A DNA stretch of 64,000 bases from CAMPJM01 sp964440915 (GTDB lineage: Bacteria; Bacteroidota; Bacteroidia; Cytophagales; Cyclobacteriaceae): NCBI GenBank assembly GCA_964440915.1, contig CAYTTV010000007.1, forward strand, positions 21,154 to 85,153. Direction: 5' to 3'. The notes under the pieces are model-generated. The model ran no database searches. It was not told the origin of the DNA and was given only the letters and a program-made list of their open reading frames with translations. Shown one piece after another: positions 17,617-26,135 of this stretch; the first letter of the stretch is position 1, and each line of letters opens with the position of its first letter. The translations under genes were made by a program, and so were the position numbers.

Positions 17617-19053
17617 ATGGCTTTTCAATATGATGCAGTAGTAATCGGCTCCGGGCCTAATGGCCTTGCTGCGGCAATAACCATGCAGCAGCAGGGGTTA
17701 AAAGTATTGATAATGGAAGCCAAGCCTACCATTGGAGGGGGCATGCGCACCGCTGAACTGACCATTCCTGGCTACAAGCATGACATCTGCTCTGCCGTGC
17801 ATCCATTAGGGGTAAATTCTCCCTTTTTCAAATCCCTGCCGCTTGAAGCGTTTGATCTTGAGTGGATCTACCCTACTGCAGCCCTAGCACATCCATTCGA
17901 TGATGACACAGCCGCCATGCTTTACCCTTCATTGAAAGATACTGCCACCACCTTAGGAGAAGATGCTGATAAATACCTCAACCTGATGACATCGCTGGTT
18001 GAAGACTGGAATACTATAGCTCCGAGCCTGCTAGGGCCACTTACTATTCCTTCAGAAATGGTTAAGACTGTTCGATTTGGTCTACAGGCAATAAAATCCG
18101 CCCAGCAATTTGTCAAAACTTTTAAAGGCTATAAGGCCAAGGCTTTTTTTGGCGGCTTAGCTGCCCACTCTATGTTGGCGCTAGATAAACAGATTTCCGC
18201 TTCATTTGGCTTAGTGCTGGGTGCACTTGGACATGTTGCCAATTGGCCTTTCCCGAAAGGAGGATCTCAAGGACTAGCTGATGCCCTGGCAGCCTACTTT
18301 CAATCAATTGGCGGCACTATACAAACCGATGCGCACATCCGAGGACTGAAGCAAATCCCTAATGCCAAGGTGCTGCTATTTGACTTAAGCCCAAAACAGC
18401 TACTGGAAATAGTGCGAGAGCAATTCCCTTCTGGATATGTAAAGCGAATGGAGAAATACCGATACGGCATGGGCGTTTTCAAGATAGACTGGGCATTGAG
18501 TGCCCCTATTCCGTTTGCCGCTTCCGAATGCCTTCAAGCTGGGGTAGTCCATATAGGAGGATCATATCCAGAAATAGCCGCATCTGAAAAAAGCGTATCT
18601 CAACACAAAATACATAGCAAACCTTTTGTATTGTTAGCTCAACCCAGCCTTTTTGATCATACAAGAGCTCCTAAAGGCAACCATACGGCCTGGGCCTACT
18701 GCCACGTTCCCCATGGCGCTACAACGGACATGACAGAAGCTATCGAACAACAGATCACCCGCTTCGCCCCTGATTTTAAAGATGTCATATTGGCGAAACA
18801 CACAATGAACACAGTTGATATGCAATATTATAATCCCAACTATATTGGCGGAGACATCAACGGGGGCGTGCAAGATATTTGGCAGCATTTTTCAAGACCT
18901 ATTTTGCGGTGGTCGCCTTACACTACGCCCATTCCAAACATCTATCTATGCTCGGCATCAACCCCTCCGGGAGGGGGTGTGCATGGCATGTGTGGATTCC
19001 ATGCAGCCAAAAAAGCCCTTTCCGATCATTTTGACATCACGGTTAAATTGTAG
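17617..19053 (+). CDS. FAD-dependent oxidoreductase, PYROXD2/phytoene desaturase-like
   Basis: 478 aa. The N-terminal dinucleotide-binding motif VVIGSGPNGLAAA is followed by a GG doublet (IGGGMRTAEL) typical of the amine-oxidase/phytoene-desaturase superfamily. The C-terminal STPPGGGVHGMCGFHAA segment is the second FAD-contact region. HDICSAVHPLG and the overall length match bacterial relatives of human PYROXD2. No crtB or other carotenoid gene is nearby, so a carotenoid role is not supported and the substrate is unknown. A GC-rich REP-like element follows 80 bp after the stop codon. Confidence 0.83.
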   Translation: MAFQYDAVVIGSGPNGLAAAITMQQQGLKVLIMEAKPTIGGGMRTAELTIPGYKHDICSAVHPLGVNSPFFKSLPLEAFDLEWIYPTAALAHPFDDDTAAMLYPSLKDTATTLGEDADKYLNLMTSLVEDWNTIAPSLLGPLTIPSEMVKTVRFGLQAIKSAQQFVKTFKGYKAKAFFGGLAAHSMLALDKQISASFGLVLGALGHVANWPFPKGGSQGLADALAAYFQSIGGTIQTDAHIRGLKQIPNAKVLLFDLSPKQLLEIVREQFPSGYVKRMEKYRYGMGVFKIDWALSAPIPFAASECLQAGVVHIGGSYPEIAASEKSVSQHKIHSKPFVLLAQPSLFDHTRAPKGNHTAWAYCHVPHGATTDMTEAIEQQITRFAPDFKDVILAKHTMNTVDMQYYNPNYIGGDINGGVQDIWQHFSRPILRWSPYTTPIPNIYLCSASTPPGGGVHGMCGFHAAKKALSDHFDITVKL

Positions 19054-19133
19054 CGGTTTTTGCTTGGCGAAAACAGGCAACCAAGAGACAGGTTCTATAT
19101 ACTTCCTAGCTTTCATTTCACAAACATTTTATT

Positions 19134-19216
19134 GGGCGTCCGGGCGGGCCATCGGAACTCGCCTGCCCCGCTCAAAAACCCATTTCGGGCTCAAACAAAG
19201 CCTCTGTCCCTGACGC
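19134..19216. repeat. REP-like GC-rich palindromic element
   Basis: An 83-bp intergenic segment much richer in G+C than its surroundings. It opens with GGGCGTC and closes with TGACGC, so the ends carry inverted GCGTC/GACGC. Inside, GGGCGGGC (19142-19149) pairs with GCCTGCCC (19161-19168) over 8 bp including one G-U. From memory, similar elements starting GGGCGT and ending near TCCCTGACGC are scattered between genes in other Bacteroidota; this cannot be verified here, and there is only one copy in the window. Confidence 0.55.
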
Positions 19217-19246
19217 AATGGAAAGCCTAGATTACTCAGTTCATCA

Positions 19247-20062
19247 TCATTCGATTGGGATCTCACCAATCGCTTTCATTAGCTTATTTGTTTCTGCTAA
19301 GGCCACTATGATCTTTTGATAATGCAATATATCGTCAGTACTTAATTTCTGGCCTTTTCGATTTTTGAGCCATTGTTGGGCAGGTGGGTAATCGCCCATG
19401 TAAAACTCCCAGGCAGCCAAAGGTACTTTATCAAAATATTGTTGCTCATTGATCCAAATCCGGCCATGCTGATTTTCAATATCGTTTAGTTCCCAGCGGT
19501 CTTTTCCTAAGCTAGGAGTTACGCTGTTGCTGCCACCAATAGGATATGTGGTGATGTACTTGGAAGCTGTGGACGATTCAAGCCGATGTATCCTCCGGAT
19601 TTTGCCCCCCAGCTTTATTAGCTTCCAAAAGGTGTTCTGATCATTTGGATAAGGCATTTGCGGAAAATCTACTTTCAAAAATTCCTTATACTTTTGTCGG
19701 TATACTGGAGAGTGGAATACGGCATAGACATAATCCAAAAAATCAATGGATGCAAAAGTAGTTTTAGGGATTTCCATTTCAAACCCTTCTCTAAGTTCAG
19801 AGCTTTGAGCATAACATACAGGAGAAGCCCGTTCCTCCAGGTCGCCCTCTGGATTAGAAGTAAATCTCAATCTTAAATGGTCAGCCAAAGGTTGATAGAA
19901 TTCCTTCAGTGTATTAAAAGAACCTTTAGACAAGTTCGAAGGATCTGATTCCTCCATTAAGGTGAGCAAAGAAGGGTAAGGCGTTTGATCGATGTGGGCG
20001 ATAAAATGCTCTGCAATTATTTTATATGAAATGACCGATTGAAAATAGTTTTGAAAACCCAT
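19247..20062 (-). CDS. Orphan Type ISP restriction-modification C-terminal specificity domain
   Basis: 271 aa. From about residue 105 to the end the protein matches the C-terminal target-recognition domain of single-chain (Type ISP/IIG-like) restriction-modification enzymes: DFLDYVYAVFHSPVYRQKY, FPQMPYP, FWKLIKLG, INEQQYF, WEFYMGDYPPAQQWLKNRKG and ILHYQKIIVAL. The helicase, nuclease and methyltransferase parts (normally over 700 residues before this domain) are absent, and no N6-adenine methylase motif is seen. The first ~100 residues are not recognised. It looks like a remnant or a solo DNA-binding domain. Start codon ATG at 20062; whether it is expressed is unknown. Confidence 0.75.
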   Translation of the reverse strand: MGFQNYFQSVISYKIIAEHFIAHIDQTPYPSLLTLMEESDPSNLSKGSFNTLKEFYQPLADHLRLRFTSNPEGDLEERASPVCYAQSSELREGFEMEIPKTTFASIDFLDYVYAVFHSPVYRQKYKEFLKVDFPQMPYPNDQNTFWKLIKLGGKIRRIHRLESSTASKYITTYPIGGSNSVTPSLGKDRWELNDIENQHGRIWINEQQYFDKVPLAAWEFYMGDYPPAQQWLKNRKGQKLSTDDILHYQKIIVALAETNKLMKAIGEIPIE

Positions 20063-20162
20063 GATACCAGCAAACTATACAATTTCCTATGTCCCTCTTG
20101 TAGTGTTGGGTTTTAAATGTACATAATTTTTACAGAAAGTTCTCAAACCCATTATGCTACAA

Positions 20163-20204
20163 AAGTAAAAAGGGCCGCAATTTTCACCGCGGCCCTTTTT
20201 ACTT
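20163..20204 (-). terminator. Strong intrinsic terminator after eno
   Basis: A perfect 16-bp stem pairs 20163-20178 with 20189-20204 around a 10-nt loop, with GGGCCGC/GCGGCCC at the core and A/T runs at the base. On the minus strand this ends the carA-eno unit 19 bp beyond the eno stop. Symmetry lets it work in both directions. Confidence 0.87.
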
Positions 20205-20222
20205 ATAACTAAAACTTCCTTC

Positions 20223-21500
20223 TTAGAATTTTGGACCAGGGAAATAAGCTGTATCGCCCAGTTCTTCTTCAATTCTAATCAATTGGTTGTATTTTGCCAT
20301 CCTATCAGAACGAGAGGCAGAACCAGTTTTTATTTGTCCAGTGTTCAAGGCCACTGCCAAATCAGCAATTGTACTGTCCTCAGTTTCTCCTGAACGGTGA
20401 GACATAACGCTCTTGTAAGAGTTTCTGCTAGCCAAGTTTACAGCATCTATGGTTTCGCTAAGAGTGCCAATCTGATTTACCTTTATCAAAATAGAGTTAG
20501 CGATGTTATTCTCAATTCCTTTTGACAAACGCTTAACATTGGTCACAAATAGATCATCACCGACCAACTGCACCTTATCACCGATTGTTTTTGTTAACAA
20601 ATTCCAGCCATCCCAATCATCTTCTTGCATACCGTCTTCAATAGAAATGATTGGATATTTCTCTACCCATTCTTTCCAGTAGCCTACCATATCAGCAGAT
20701 GTCAATTTATCTCCTGTAGACTTTTTGAAGTGGTACAGCTTAGTTTCTGCATCATAAAACTCAGAGCTAGCGGCATCCATGGCGATAAACATATCTTCAC
20801 CAGGTTTGTAGCCTGCTTTCTCGATAGCCTGTAGCACTATTTCAATGGCCTCATGGTTTGATGTTATGTTAGGCGCAAAACCACCTTCATCGCCCACATT
20901 TGTAGACAATCCTTTGCTTTTCAATACAGATTTCAAGTGATGGAAAACTTCTGTTCCCATGCGAAGTGCATGAGAAAAAGACTCCGCTTTCACTGGCATT
21001 ACCATAAACTCCTGAAAATCGATTGAATTATCAGCATGGCTTCCACCATTGAGGATATTCATCATAGGCACAGGCAATGTATTGGCACTCACCCCTCCGA
21101 TATATCGGTATAGGGACTGTCCTGCTTCTTTTGCAGCAGCTTTAGCCACCGCCAAAGAAACGCCCAGAATTGCGTTTGCCCCAAGTTTAGATTTATTGTC
21201 AGTACCGTCAAGTTCGATCATCACCTTGTCTATAAGGCTCTGTTCGAATACGGGATAGCCTACAATTTCAGCAGCAATAACATCGTTTACATTTTTCACT
21301 GCATTTAGTACACCTTTCCCCATATAGACAGCTTTGTCATCATCTCTCAACTCAACAGCTTCGTGCATACCTGTAGAGGCTCCTGAAGGCACTGAAGCAC
21401 GGCCCATAAAACCATCATCGGTAACCACATCAACTTCTACGGTAGGATTTCCTCTCGAATCAAGGATTTGACGTGCATGGATACTTTCAATTAAACTCAT
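20223..21500 (-). CDS. eno: Enolase
   Basis: 425 aa, normal bacterial length. Converts 2-phosphoglycerate to phosphoenolpyruvate in glycolysis. Diagnostic segments are ARQILDSRGNPTVEVD at the N-terminus, GASTGMHEAVELRD, NVGDEGGFAPN, SIEDGMQEDDW (metal ligand region), VGDDLFVTN, LIKVNQIGTLSET (catalytic Lys) and SHRSGETED. It starts 34 bp after the carA stop on the same strand, so the two may share a transcript, and is followed by a strong terminator. Confidence 0.98.
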   Translation of the reverse strand: MSLIESIHARQILDSRGNPTVEVDVVTDDGFMGRASVPSGASTGMHEAVELRDDDKAVYMGKGVLNAVKNVNDVIAAEIVGYPVFEQSLIDKVMIELDGTDNKSKLGANAILGVSLAVAKAAAKEAGQSLYRYIGGVSANTLPVPMMNILNGGSHADNSIDFQEFMVMPVKAESFSHALRMGTEVFHHLKSVLKSKGLSTNVGDEGGFAPNITSNHEAIEIVLQAIEKAGYKPGEDMFIAMDAASSEFYDAETKLYHFKKSTGDKLTSADMVGYWKEWVEKYPIISIEDGMQEDDWDGWNLLTKTIGDKVQLVGDDLFVTNVKRLSKGIENNIANSILIKVNQIGTLSETIDAVNLASRNSYKSVMSHRSGETEDSTIADLAVALNTGQIKTGSASRSDRMAKYNQLIRIEEELGDTAYFPGPKF

Positions 21501-21534
21501 TTTTCTTTCGTTTTATTTTTTATAAAAATACAAT

Positions 21535-22632
21535 TTACTTATTAAAAAGGGCGATAAAATCATCAAATAGGTATCTGGAATCATGAGGTCCAGGAGATGA
21601 TTCGGGGTGATATTGTACAGAGAAGGCTTTCTTGTTCTTGACCTTTATTCCCTCTATTGTACCATCATTTAAATTCATATGCGTTGCTTCTACAGATGCA
21701 GATTCTTTAATCTCTTCTGCCTTGGCACCAAAACCATGATTTTGGGAGGTAATTTCACTTTTGCCAGTCTTAATATTTTTTACTGGATGGTTCAGCCCTC
21801 TATGGCCATGGTGCAACTTGTAAGTACCTATACCATTGGCCAGGGCCAACAATTGATGCCCCAAGCATATACCAAACATAGGTTTGTCTACTTCAAGGAT
21901 TTTCTTTATAGTCTCCACCGCATAAGTAGTGGCAGCAGGGTCGCCAGGACCATTGGAAATGAAATACCCTTCGGGTTGCCAAGCTTCCATCTCCTCAAAT
22001 GTAGTTTTGGCAGGAAACACCTTCAATTGACATCCCTTCTCAGCCAAGTTTTCTAACATACTCCTTTTGATGCCCAAGTCCAAAACTGCCACCTTTCTGC
22101 CAGATCCATTGCCATATAAATAAGACTCCTTAGTACTTACTTCGGAAGAAAGCTCAAGCCCCGCCATAGAGGGAACTTTTGAAAGTTCATTTTTCAATGC
22201 ATCTAACTCCAATATTTCAGAAGAGATTATGGCATTCATTGCTCCTTTGTCCCTGATATACTTAACAAGCTTCCTTGTGTCAATTCCTCCAATGCCTACT
22301 ACATTGTTTTTAGCTAAATAGTCCTGCAATGATTGGGTTGCAGTATGCCTACTATAACTTTCCGAAAAATAATTAACCACCAAGCCATTGATCTTTACAC
22401 CATTAGACTCCTCTTCTTCATCCAGCACCCCGTAATTTCCAACATGTGAAGTTGTATTTACAAGAATTTGTCCGTAAAAAGAAGGGTCGGTATAAACCTC
22501 TTGATAGCCAGTCATACCTGTGCTAAAGCATATCTCACCTCCAGTTGTGCCTATTTTTCCTATAGCATACCCTTTGAAATAGGTACCGTCTTCCAGTAGT
22601 AAGATTGCTTCTTTTTTATTGATGTATTCCAT
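21535..22632 (-). CDS. carA: Carbamoyl-phosphate synthase small (glutaminase) subunit
   Basis: 365 aa. Hydrolyses glutamine and passes ammonia to CarB for carbamoyl phosphate, feeding pyrimidine and arginine synthesis. The N-terminal CarA domain (LLEDGTYFKGYA, STGMTGYQEVYTDPS) is followed by a class I amidotransferase domain with nucleophile Cys in GICLGHQLLA and the catalytic His/Glu in QYHPESSPGP. carB is not in the window, so the subunits are encoded apart. No clear promoter box is seen in the 230 bp before it. Confidence 0.97.
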   Translation of the reverse strand: MEYINKKEAILLLEDGTYFKGYAIGKIGTTGGEICFSTGMTGYQEVYTDPSFYGQILVNTTSHVGNYGVLDEEEESNGVKINGLVVNYFSESYSRHTATQSLQDYLAKNNVVGIGGIDTRKLVKYIRDKGAMNAIISSEILELDALKNELSKVPSMAGLELSSEVSTKESYLYGNGSGRKVAVLDLGIKRSMLENLAEKGCQLKVFPAKTTFEEMEAWQPEGYFISNGPGDPAATTYAVETIKKILEVDKPMFGICLGHQLLALANGIGTYKLHHGHRGLNHPVKNIKTGKSEITSQNHGFGAKAEEIKESASVEATHMNLNDGTIEGIKVKNKKAFSVQYHPESSPGPHDSRYLFDDFIALFNK

Positions 22633-22863
22633 GTATGTATTAAGTAATCAGTTCGGTGCAAATATCGAATGTTAAGATCAATTATTATAAGGGCTTGCCT
22701 ATTTTATTTGCCTCTGGGGTCCCGATTGCTCCAATATCCTTTCCACCTATAAGTACTCTCTTAAAAACGTTTTGTTCTAATATTATAGTCGAACCAACAA
22801 TGATATATTGAATACTTTAATGGTATAGAATATACAAGCAGAACTCAGTATTCGTTAACAGGC

Positions 22864-22900
22864 AAAAAAAAAGGACTAAACATGTGTCTAATCCTTTTTT
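22864..22900 (-). terminator. Terminator of the S10-spc-alpha ribosomal unit
   Basis: A-rich and T-rich arms (AAAAAAGGA against TCCTTTTTT) with partial pairing inside the loop lie 24 bp past the rplQ stop codon. The minus strand reads a T-run after the stem. The remaining 22633-22863 region shows no gene. Confidence 0.72.
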
Positions 22901-22923
22901 CTATGTAATCCTTAGAAACACAA

Positions 22924-23556
22924 TTATTTCTCAGTATCTTCTTTTGGTTCATCTGTGCCTTCTGCACCTTCTTTATCTTGCTCTTCAGATTTAGGAGCTT
23001 CCGATTGTTCTGGTGCTACTTCAGCCTTTACTTCTGGTGCTTCAGTTTCCACCTCTTCTACTACAGTCTCTGCTTCAGCTGCTTTAGTTTCTGTTTCTGT
23101 AGCTTTTGCTACAGGTTCTTGCGTTGCTTTGCTACTGCTACCACGTCTACTTCTTCTAGTCTTAGTTTTAGCAGGTGTAGATTCTCCCAACAATGTTTCA
23201 TTAAAGTCTACCAATTCAATAATGCACATATCTGCATTATCACCCAATCGGTTCTCTAATTTAATAATCCTAGTGTATCCACCTGGTCTGTGGCTGATCT
23301 TCTCAGCAACTTCATCAAACAAGGTCTTTACTGAGTACTTGTTTTGAAGATAGGAGAAAACCATTCTACGAGAATGTGTTGTGTCTTGCTTTGATTTTGT
23401 AAGCAATGGTTCAACATACTTTCTCAACTCCTTTGCCTTGGCCAGGGTGGTAGAAATTCTTTTATGCAATATCAAAGAAGAAGCCATGTTTGACAACATT
23501 GCACTCCTATGAGAAGCCGTTCTGCTTAAATGGTTAAATTTTTTACCGTGTCTCAT
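22924..23556 (-). CDS. rplQ: 50S ribosomal protein L17 with long acidic tail
   Basis: 210 aa. Residues 1-~120 are the standard L17 fold near the exit-tunnel rim (MRHGKKFNHLSRTASHR, ANMASSLILHKRI-type helices, HRPGGYTRI). The remaining ~85 residues are low complexity, rich in Glu, Ala, Thr and Lys; E. coli L17 is only 127 aa. Long tails of this type are common in Bacteroidota L17. It lies 5 bp after rpoA and is the last gene of the ribosomal block. Confidence 0.96.
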   Translation of the reverse strand: MRHGKKFNHLSRTASHRSAMLSNMASSLILHKRISTTLAKAKELRKYVEPLLTKSKQDTTHSRRMVFSYLQNKYSVKTLFDEVAEKISHRPGGYTRIIKLENRLGDNADMCIIELVDFNETLLGESTPAKTKTRRSRRGSSSKATQEPVAKATETETKAAEAETVVEEVETEAPEVKAEVAPEQSEAPKSEEQDKEGAEGTDEPKEDTEK

Positions 23557-23561
23557 TGTTG

Positions 23562-24551
23562 TTATTCTTCATCAAGTTTGTACTTAGACAAATCCATGCC
23601 AAAGCTAAGGTTCTTTTCTACGATTAACTGCTCCAATTCAGCAAGTGACTTCTTTCCAAAGTTCCTGAACTTCATCATGTCAGAAACTTCTAATCGAGCC
23701 AAATCACCCAAAGTTCTTACGTCAGCAGCTTTCAAACAATTATATGCCCTTACTGAAAGATCAAGGTCGTTAAGCGGAGTTTTAAGAAGCTTTCTCATAT
23801 GAAGCATTTCTTCATCCACTGCCTCAGGCTCACCAGGTTCTGAAGTTTCTAAGAACATGGTTTGATCAGAGAACAACATAAAGTGCTGTATTAAAATATT
23901 GGCTGCTCCTTTCAAGGCAGACTCTGGGTGGATTGAACCATCCGTTTCAATATCTAATATCAACTTTTCATAGTCAGTCTTTTGTTCAACCCTAGTGTTT
24001 TCAACACTGTATTTCACATTCTTAATAGGAGTGAAGATCGCATCTATTGGAATAAAGCCAAAAACTTGCTCTGCGGGTCTATTTTCTTCTGCGGGCACAT
24101 AGCCTCTTCCTTTTTCAACGGTTAGCTCAATCTCAAACTCTACAGAGCTGTCCAGATGGCATATTACGTGATCAGGATTTAAAATCTCAAAAGAAGATGT
24201 GGCCTTAGATATATCACCGGCTTTAAATTCGGTTTGATTTTTAACTGACACAGTTATCTTGCCATCTATTTCTTCACTTACCTTCTTAAAACGAACCATT
24301 TTCAGGTTCAAGATAATTTCAGATACATCTTCTACAACACCTTCTATAGTAGAGAACTCATGAAGAACACTTGGGATCTTGATCCCTGTAATTGCGTATC
24401 CCTCTAATGAGGCCAACAAAATCCTTCTTAACGCATTACCAATTGTAACCCCGTATCCTTTTTCAAGTGGCTTGAAAGTAAAAAGACCATGGAAATCATC
24501 CGCCTTTTCCATTACCACCTTTTCGGGCATTTGAAATGCTAATATTGACAT
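23562..24551 (-). CDS. rpoA: RNA polymerase alpha subunit
   Basis: 329 aa. The N-terminal domain (to ~235) dimerises and nucleates RNA polymerase assembly, with GYGVTIGNALRRILLASLEG as its hallmark. The C-terminal domain (about 250-320) binds upstream DNA and regulators, with LNDLDLSVRAYNCLKAA and the helix-hairpin-helix FRNFGKKSLAEL. It lies between rpsD and rplQ, the conserved alpha-operon order, so its level is set with the ribosomal proteins. Confidence 0.98.
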   Translation of the reverse strand: MSILAFQMPEKVVMEKADDFHGLFTFKPLEKGYGVTIGNALRRILLASLEGYAITGIKIPSVLHEFSTIEGVVEDVSEIILNLKMVRFKKVSEEIDGKITVSVKNQTEFKAGDISKATSSFEILNPDHVICHLDSSVEFEIELTVEKGRGYVPAEENRPAEQVFGFIPIDAIFTPIKNVKYSVENTRVEQKTDYEKLILDIETDGSIHPESALKGAANILIQHFMLFSDQTMFLETSEPGEPEAVDEEMLHMRKLLKTPLNDLDLSVRAYNCLKAADVRTLGDLARLEVSDMMKFRNFGKKSLAELEQLIVEKNLSFGMDLSKYKLDEE

Positions 24552-24584
24552 ATTAATAGATTAATTTTAATAAATTTCAAAAAA

Positions 24585-25190
24585 TTACTTAGAGTACAAC
24601 TCGACAATCAGTTGCTCTTGGATATTCTCAGGAATTTCATCTCTCTGTGGAACATTCAAAAACTTCCCGACCATCTCTTTGTCATCCCATTCGATCCAAG
24701 AAAAACGCTTGCCTCCTTTTGATGCAAGGCTCTCGGTTATAACTTCTAAAGATTTGGAACGCTCTCTCACACCAACGATGTCACCTTGTCTCAAGGTATA
24801 CGAAGGGATATTCACTATCTCTCCATTTACAGTGATGTGCTTATGCAATACAAGTTGACGTGCACCTCTTCTAGTTTTGGCTACTCCTAATCTGTATACA
24901 GTATTATCCAATCTTGCTTCAAGCATTTGTAGCAATACCTCGCCTGTAATCCCTCCTCTTCGAGTAGCTTTGTCAAAGATATTGGCAAATTGCTTTTCCA
25001 ATACACCATAGGTATATTTTGCCTTTTGCTTTTCCATTAGCTGAATTGCGTATTCAGATTGTTTTTTCCTCCTACCTCTACCATGTTGGCCTGGAGGATA
25101 ATTCTTCTTTTGTACCGCTTTACTTGGTCCAAAGATAGGATCATTGAATCTTCTTGCAATTTTAGCTTTAGGGCCTATATATCTAGCCAT
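24585..25190 (-). CDS. rpsD: 30S ribosomal protein S4
   Basis: 201 aa. Primary 16S rRNA binder and, in other bacteria, the translational repressor of the alpha operon. GPKAKIARRF at the N-terminus, GVLEKQFANIF, the S4 RNA-binding domain (LEARLDNTVYRLG ... HKHITVNG) and a C-terminal LIVELYSK are all typical. The four Cys zinc ligands of zinc-type S4 are absent. A CAAAGTTA (reverse TAACTTTG) box at 25251-25258 upstream lacks a matching -33 element. Confidence 0.97.
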   Translation of the reverse strand: MARYIGPKAKIARRFNDPIFGPSKAVQKKNYPPGQHGRGRRKKQSEYAIQLMEKQKAKYTYGVLEKQFANIFDKATRRGGITGEVLLQMLEARLDNTVYRLGVAKTRRGARQLVLHKHITVNGEIVNIPSYTLRQGDIVGVRERSKSLEVITESLASKGGKRFSWIEWDDKEMVGKFLNVPQRDEIPENIQEQLIVELYSK

Positions 25191-25283
25191 ATTATTTTTT
25201 GGAATTATGAATTTTTAATTTGGATTTGCACTTTAGGCCAATGATAATACCAAAGTTATAACCCAATATATATTATTTAACTT

Positions 25284-25676
25284 TTAAACTCTTCTCCTTT
25301 TAGGAGGACGGCATCCATTATGTGGCAAAGGTGTAACATCCTTAATTACGGTAACTTCTATGCCTGAATTTTGGATAGTTCTTATGGCAGATTCCCTTCC
25401 TGCACCTGGACCCTTTACGAATACTTCTACTTTTCTCAATCCTAATTCATAAGCAACTTGAGCACAGCTTGAAGCTGCCATTTGAGCTGCATAAGGCGTA
25501 TTCTTTTTAGAACCCTTAAAGCCCATTTTCCCAGCAGACCCCCAAGAAATAACCTGTCCGGAATTATTAGTAATAGAAATAATAATATTATTAAAAGAGG
25601 CTTTAATATGCGCTTGACCAACAGATTCTACTGTGACCACTCTTTTTTTAGCTTTGTCTTTTCTCTTCTGAGCCAT
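25284..25676 (-). CDS. rpsK: 30S ribosomal protein S11
   Basis: 130 aa. Part of the 30S platform, near the decoding-site mRNA path. The conserved core is visible as AHIKASFNNIIISITN, GFKGSKKNTPYAAQMAA, VKGPGAGRESAIR and DVTPLPHNGCRPPKRRRV. It follows rpsM with a 79-bp gap that holds an RNA hairpin candidate (25699-25745), and is 93 bp before rpsD. Confidence 0.98.
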   Translation of the reverse strand: MAQKRKDKAKKRVVTVESVGQAHIKASFNNIIISITNNSGQVISWGSAGKMGFKGSKKNTPYAAQMAASSCAQVAYELGLRKVEVFVKGPGAGRESAIRTIQNSGIEVTVIKDVTPLPHNGCRPPKRRRV

Positions 25677-25698
25677 ATTTTTAAAAGATTTAAAGTTA

Positions 25699-25745
25699 GA
25701 GCTTAGAAGTATGTGTTAGTGTTACAAAAACATACTTCTAGACTC
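25699..25745 (-). promoter_or_regulatory. Candidate mRNA hairpin between rpsM and rpsK
   Basis: TAGAAGTATGT (25704-25714) and ACATACTTCTA (25730-25740) pair perfectly over 11 bp with a 15-nt loop. A 2x2 internal loop then leads to GAG/CTC, extending the stem. It has no T-run, so it is not a standard terminator. It could be a processing site or an autoregulatory leader element, for example for S4 or S11; this is inference. Confidence 0.45.
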
Positions 25746-25755
25746 AGCACTTTAT

Positions 25756-26133
25756 TTATTTAGTAGCTTTTTTCTTGTTAGCAACTGTCTTACGTTTTCC
25801 TTTCCTTGTTCTGGCGTTATTCTTTGTCTTCTGCCCTCTAACTGGAAGCCCTCGTCTGTGTCTAAGACCTCTGTAGCATCCAATATCCATCAAACGTTTA
25901 ATGCTAAGTTGAACCTGTGATTTTAAAACACCCTCAACTTTAAAGTCTTCACTTATAATTGAACGAATAGCATTGGATTCATCATCACTCCACTCGCCAA
26001 CCTTTTTGTTTATATCCACGCCCGCTCTTTTCAATATCTCTTGGGCTGAGCTACGTCCGATCCCAAAAATATAAGTAAGCCCTATTTCGCCTCTTTTATT
26101 ATCGGGAATGTCTACACCTGAAATTCTAGCCAT
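25756..26133 (-). CDS. rpsM: 30S ribosomal protein S13
   Basis: 125 aa. Head protein contacting the P-site tRNA and the 50S subunit. ARISGVDIPDNKRGEIGLTYIFGIG at the start, the helix-hairpin-helix region and RGLRHRRGLPVRGQKTKNNARTRKG near the end are characteristic, with a Lys-rich tail. It starts 2 bp after the rpmJ stop, as expected for the alpha operon head. Confidence 0.98.
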   Translation of the reverse strand: MARISGVDIPDNKRGEIGLTYIFGIGRSSAQEILKRAGVDINKKVGEWSDDESNAIRSIISEDFKVEGVLKSQVQLSIKRLMDIGCYRGLRHRRGLPVRGQKTKNNARTRKGKRKTVANKKKATK

Positions 26134-26135
26134 AA

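Noticed and set aside
17427..17618. Short minus-strand frame between the isomerase and oxidoreductase genes
   Set aside because: No motif, overlaps the start of the oxidoreductase gene, and lies in a likely promoter region.
17617..19053. Carotenoid biosynthesis gene (crtI)
   Set aside because: Sequence is closer to PYROXD2-like oxidoreductases and no other carotenoid gene is nearby.
20087..20272. Minus-strand frame covering the end of eno and its terminator
   Set aside because: It runs through a strong terminator hairpin and overlaps enolase in another frame; no recognisable protein.
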